A DNA stretch of 64,000 bases from Marsupella aquatica (lineage: Eukaryota > Marchantiophyta), in the NCBI GenBank assembly GCA_973895155.1, contig OZ316891.1, forward strand, positions 16,492,001 through 16,556,000. The letters are read 5' to 3'. Each line of letters starts with the position of its first letter. Within the stretch, counting starts at the first letter, position 1. Shown here piece after piece: positions 60,626 to 64,000 of the stretch. The translations under genes were made by a program, and so were the position numbers. The notes beneath the pieces are model-generated. The model saw only the letters and a list, made by a program, of their open reading frames with translations. It made no database searches and was not told where the DNA came from.

Positions 60626-61655
60626 TTTGCCTCAAAAGGGTATTTTGGGATTTATATACACTGAAGTTATACTAGCGCCGGGCGCTACTGTTATGTAACC
60701 TGCAAACATCGTTTATTCAAATGTATTCGATACATTGGATACTTTTGTGGTGTATCTTTATTCTATTTTGTTCTCTATATTGTAATGTTTTTATGGTAGC
60801 GCCCGGTGCTACCATAATTTAATGTCCATGATCATATACCCGCATATTTTTCAATTTCGTTTTGTCCATTTTTGAGGGTCAGTTTACTTCCTAAGACCGG
60901 ACATTCCGAGTGGTCGAAAACAATTGACCTGCAACTCCGTTTATGTTGGGTCTATTTCTCAATTGAATTATGCTAGCGCCTCACGCTACTAAAACATATT
61001 TCGGAAACATTGTCCGTTAAGTGTTTTCCACATGTCAGCGACAATTGTTTTGTTTGTTCCTTCTATTATTAACGTAAACATTTTAATACTATAATATTAG
61101 CGTCGGGCGCTACTATAACTGTATGACGGTCAAGGCAATCTTACAATGATTCTCCCGTACGCTCTGGATGACGTCAATGGAAGTTTTGAGGTAATCTTTT
61201 GTCCTGTTCTAAGTTTGTTTGGCCTGTCGCGACTCGCATGTGAGCTGGTACCGGATTTTTCTCATCCAAACGGCCACTTCACGTCACAACGGGACTTTGG
61301 ATGCCATAAACATTTTGGGATTCCAATACTGGTTTTGGTCAACCGTTTCTGAATGGAGACGAAGGTAAACGTCGCAAGTATCATGTGAGATGGGAGTGAC
61401 CGTTCCATGTTGAACGGGTAGTTTGGGGACTTTGAGGATGCAACGTCCATCCCCTCCCTCATTACAATGGGCGTATCCAGGTCGAACGGGTTTGCTTATA
61501 ATACTTGGGAGATTAAATCCCGACTGCCTAGTTTCACTATTGCTTTAGTGGTTTCTGTTCCCACTTTCGATAATCTTCGAGCTCTTTCGCTGACCGGGGT
61601 CGTATTGATAACTATATCTTTGAATCTGCCATCCGCTGCCTAGACGTGTCTTACC
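60626..61655. other. Spacer between the methylase-like gene and the small ORF
   Basis: Mostly non-coding with four palindromes. 61146-61192 (PYALDDVNGSFE, followed by GGTAATC) could be a small exon of the next gene, but I see no confirming similarity. Confidence 0.4.
60672..61112. repeat. 17-bp palindrome, four copies downstream of the methylase-like gene
   Basis: Copies are at 60672-60687, 60796-60812, 60973-60988 and 61098-61112. They differ mainly by C/T and G/A changes, such as GGTGCTA and TAGCGTC. Confidence 0.88.
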
Positions 61656-62132
61656 ATGAATAACCCGAGGAGAATCTCTGTGGCCTCTTTTCAAAGACAC
61701 ACCACAATCATTTCGGAGGAGGGCTCGGTTCCAGAAACTGAGCAGTCTGAATGGTCGGAGACAAGTGCTTTCCGCAACCGTTTTAATCTCCCCCAAGACA
61801 AAGCCATTAGTCCTGGTGACAATCTGATCCCATGGCTGAGGGATTCTCCGCCTAGGAGATTTGCAGAGCGGTTTACGATTCACTGGCCACCTCCTCCTTA
61901 TAGTCCAACTCGGGAGGATGAGATGAGGAAACAGGAAGAACTTGGCCGTGTTGATTTCCAAAACACGACCATTCCTGGCGTGTTTCCCCGAACCAGTGAT
62001 GAGCGAGTTCCGTCGATGGCGTTTGTGAGGAACCGTGAGCACGGTTTCGTTCCCGATAGAGCCCGATCTAATGCTGGAGTGAACGATGAATGTGGCTCAT
62101 CGACCAATGAGCGGACTAGCACCCGGCGCTAG
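61656..62132 (+). CDS. Small ORF of the DNA transposon, unknown function
   Basis: 158 codons from ATG 61656 with no internal stop. The protein is polar and low in Cys, with a Pro-rich 'WPPPPYSP' stretch (PPxY-type, a WW-domain ligand form), 'EQSEWSETSAFRNRF' and a basic C-terminus. The last six codons (ACT AGC ACC CGG CGC TAG) are one of the 17-bp palindromes. It may be the last exon of a longer gene starting near 61146. No family is recognised. Confidence 0.45.
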   Translation: MNNPRRISVASFQRHTTIISEEGSVPETEQSEWSETSAFRNRFNLPQDKAISPGDNLIPWLRDSPPRRFAERFTIHWPPPPYSPTREDEMRKQEELGRVDFQNTTIPGVFPRTSDERVPSMAFVRNREHGFVPDRARSNAGVNDECGSSTNERTSTRR

Positions 62133-62760
62133 CGTAGGTCTCTAAGACTATGGTGCCCATAGCGCTCAAGTTTTTCCGAATGTGATGAAGACTTCGTCGG
62201 GACTCGACCGGAATTTAGAAATCTTGTCGTTAGATGTAGCCATTTTGGTTATCGATTGTGTGGAGTTCGGTGAAGTGCCTAGCACTAGTTTACTATTCGG
62301 CCATTTTAATCGAGACGCGTCGGATGCGCGTAGCTTTTTGAAACTTTCATACCTTCCGTTTATGGTGTGGTTATGCGGATCACTTTAATCTTTTGTAAGC
62401 ACCTGGCGCTACCATCTTACTAAAAAAAATTGTATCGCAAGACTTTGTGGATTTTGGGGTGGTGTTCAATTATGCGAATTGGTTGGAGTTGGCTCTTTTG
62501 GATGTAAAACCCTAAACGTTGGTCCGATGGTCCCGGTGGTTTCGTCGTATTTATCACGTCGGCCTCCATCTGACTGAGCAATATAACTAGCGCCCGACGC
62601 TAGTATCTTCACCGGTCCGACGGAGGCGCCCGAGTTTCTTGTTTAGAGCCCATTCTGTACAATTACAATGGCAACTCCTGGTGCGTGCCTGTGCTTTTTA
62701 GTATAACCCAGGTTCAAATGTACCGTTCCCCTCGGCTTAGTATTCGAGCGCCTGTTGCTA
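62116..62760. repeat. 17-bp palindrome, right-end copies
   Basis: Copies are at 62116-62132 (overlapping the stop codon of the small ORF), 62397-62412, 62587-62603 and a degenerate one at 62746-62760. 62275-62289 (GTGCCTAGCACTAG) may be a further decayed copy. Confidence 0.8.
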
Positions 62761-62878
62761 TTCTACATCTTTTTTTTTGGACTTGACTACAATCTTCTAA
62801 ACACCCCGTTTTGGGTGTCAAGTTCTTGCTTAACAACAAAAAAGTTTCCGGTATTTTTTGTTTAAGTTTGGTGTATTC

Positions 62879-62959
62879 GGTTTCCTGTTTCCTGTCATCG
62901 GTTCCTGTTTTGGGTTTCCTGTTTTGGGTTTCCTGTTTCCTGTCTTATGTAAATACCCC
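62879..62959 (-). repeat. Right terminal inverted repeat region
   Basis: Read inward on the minus strand: GGGGTATTTACATAA, GACAGGAAACAGGAAACC, then two CCAAAACAGGAA-type units, and a second GACAGGAAACAGGAAACC (62896-62879). It is a longer, repeated version of the left end. Confidence 0.65.
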
Positions 62960-62967
62960 GACCAATG
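62960..62967 (+). repeat. Target-site duplication GACCAATG, right copy
   Basis: Matches 44686-44693. The downstream frame LLKLKEDTNS... continues the left flank's frame. Confidence 0.65.
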
Positions 62968-63139
62968 CTTGCTCAAGTTGAAGGAGGATACCAACAGTAT
63001 TATAGACCAAGAGGCTACAATTGTTATCTTGATGCGCTTGAGAGTAACCCTTCACTCCATTTGCAGGTGCTACATCAAGTCTTTGCACAACATATATGAA
63101 GATTCTCACACTCTTCTCCAAGGGTACATATTGACGTAG
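62968..63139 (+). pseudogene. Right half of the coding-like target sequence
   Basis: The frame LLKLKEDTNSIIDQEATIV... continues the frame ending at 44693 when the element and one 8-mer are removed. It ends at TAG 63137-63139. No domain is recognised. Confidence 0.5.
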
Positions 63140-63150
63140 AGAAGCTTGAG

Positions 63151-63560
63151 CTTGCCCATGCTCATTGCCAGGCCAGTCACTCATGTCGTGGACCACAAAC
63201 CAGGCCTTTGGTTGAACATGCCCCGACATCTGGTAGGTCAATAGTGCAACCCCAACTGGTTAAGCATGCCCATTCTGCACCTATGCTTGTCCCTTCTTGC
63301 AATTACTATGGGAATGCAGATCGTAAGGCTAATGAATGTGATGTCCGGGCTGGGGATGAGCTCTACTATGAGTTTTGTGGGAAGTCTGGACATTTGGAAC
63401 CTGTATGGTAATGGCAATGCTTCTCCAAGTTTCCAGAGCGGACAAAACTCACAGTAGAGCTTTTCCAACCATGTTAAAAGCTTCTACTCTTGTCAAGAGG
63501 TTGAAGAGTTATGACCAGAATAGAACTCAGATGTGCTCAAAATGGCGTTTTGAGAACCGA
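63151..63560 (+). pseudogene. Decayed Gag-like zinc-knuckle sequence
   Basis: The frame around 63208-63411 contains two knuckle-like stretches, 'CNYYGNADRKANEC' (second Cys and His lost) and 'YYEFCGKSGHLEPVW' (first and last Cys lost). This is the spacing of a two-knuckle retroelement nucleocapsid that has decayed. It may belong to the same old element as 62968-63139. Confidence 0.35.
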
Positions 63561-64000
63561 CAATGCCTTGAAAGCTTGTGTTCGGCCTGTCCCTGTACAA
63601 ATTGACCTCCCCCTATTCATGCACGTCTTTCACATTCAGTGCTTCACTACAATTGTCATCCAAACCCAAATCTGATTGATAAGCAATTACCAGATTGCTA
63701 CATCAGCGGATGTAATCCTGTCAAGAGAGTTCTTCTTGAGTAATTATACGTATGTAGCATGTAGAGTGAGTAGTACATATGAAAACCAACACCATGCCAT
63801 GATGTGCTGGGAGCATCTAAAGAGTCATAGCCAATCCTCAAATGTGTGGAGGTGCCATGGAGTGTACTACCATAACCAAGTGCTTGCAAAGCTAAAGCTA
63901 AGACTCAAGAAGAACTCAAGTGAATGTGCAGAGCAATCTAAGTATGTTGGCTCTGGAGTGCTCCTAACAAAGACTATTTGCTTCAAGAACAACCAGGGTT
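63561..64000. other. No feature seen
   Basis: Only short, unrecognised open frames are present in the last 440 bases. Confidence 0.5.

Larger units (their letters stand above)
44694..62959. mobile_element. Large DNA transposon with ParB-methylase-like gene and palindrome array
   Basis: Boundaries come from the direct 8-mer GACCAATG (44686-44693 and 62960-62967) and from inverted GACAGGAAACAGGAAA repeats that begin exactly 15 bp inside each end (44709 on plus; 62944 on minus). The outermost bases are GGGC... and GGGG... read inward. Contents are a minus-strand transposase-like gene (45422-48970), a divergent plus-strand ParB-methylase-like gene (49919-60625), a small ORF (61656-62132), and about 21 copies of a 17-bp palindrome confined to this interval. 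A copia (51825-58298) is nested in it; without that it is 11.8 kb. An 8-bp duplication is known for hAT and KDZ-type elements, but the transposase motifs look closer to Mutator-like/GCM1-finger families. I cannot assign the superfamily. Confidence 0.72.

Noticed and set aside
44949-62760. The palindromes as a CRISPR-like array
   Set aside because: Spacing varies from about 60 bp to several kb, there are no uniform spacers, and the setting is an intron-bearing eukaryotic element.
44694-62959. A 9-10 bp Mutator-type target duplication
   Set aside because: Bases next to the GACCAATG repeats differ on both sides, so only 8 bp are duplicated.

Overview
The window reads as nuclear DNA of a land plant with a large, repeat-rich genome. 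The evidence is a multi-exon host gene of a plant PX/DUF4206 (Rubicon-homology) type, plant-type L1 LINEs (DUF4283 ORF1, zf-RVT tail), Ty1/copia and Ty3/gypsy elements with tRNA-Met-type primer sites, and PIF/Harbinger elements. A seedless plant or another large-genome lineage is plausible, but I cannot fix the species. Only one gene looks like an intact host gene (21051-26324, minus strand).

1-18.8 kb is a stack of nested retroelements. A gypsy element ('gypsy-A', minus strand; gag-protease 2400-4540, primer site 4556-4566, LTR 4569-18352) was hit by a second gypsy family at 2389 and inside its LTR. The LTR is split by a 4673-bp solo LTR (5420-10092, TSD GCTCA) and by a 1.2-kb solo LTR (10122-17740, TSD GCCCC). 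The latter carries a 6.4-kb LINE (11280-17686, 16-bp TSD). The 4673-bp LTR is unusual: it contains a decayed reading frame of about 1210 codons. A copia LTR tail follows (18353-18778).

18.8-28.1 kb holds tandem repeats, then the host PX/Rubicon-like gene (five coding exons, about 1244 aa) and its upstream region. 28.1-32.5 kb is a PIF/Harbinger element with tail-to-tail ORF1 and transposase, the transposase split by a LINE fragment. 33.3-38.0 kb is a gypsy-A solo LTR (TSD AACAA) containing a deletion-derived gypsy-B (34273-37596), which contains a LINE 3' end. 38-44.6 kb is mostly unclassified, with a LINE 3' end, small duplications and a second, gutted Harbinger.

The most interesting region is 44694-62959. 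I interpret it as one 18.3-kb DNA transposon (11.8 kb without a young copia nested in it). It has an 8-bp direct repeat GACCAATG on both sides and terminal inverted arrays of GACAGGAAACAGGAAA-type repeats. It carries divergently arranged genes: a minus-strand transposase-like gene with a WRKY-GCM1-like zinc finger, and a plus-strand six-exon gene (1214 aa after splicing) whose architecture looks like a bacterial/phage ParB-like plus beta-class DNA methylase fusion. A third small ORF lies downstream. About 21 copies of a 17-bp palindrome (consensus CTAGCGCCnGGCGCTAG) fill its introns and intergenic spaces and are absent from the rest of the window. The copia (51825-58298, TSD CCGAG, LTRs of 421 bp with 2 differences seen) landed in a coding exon of the methylase-like gene. 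All genes in the element carry in-frame stops, so this copy is dead, but the structure is clear.

Intron-exon junctions were read by eye from GT/AG sites, frame and family resemblance; no search or alignment program was run.
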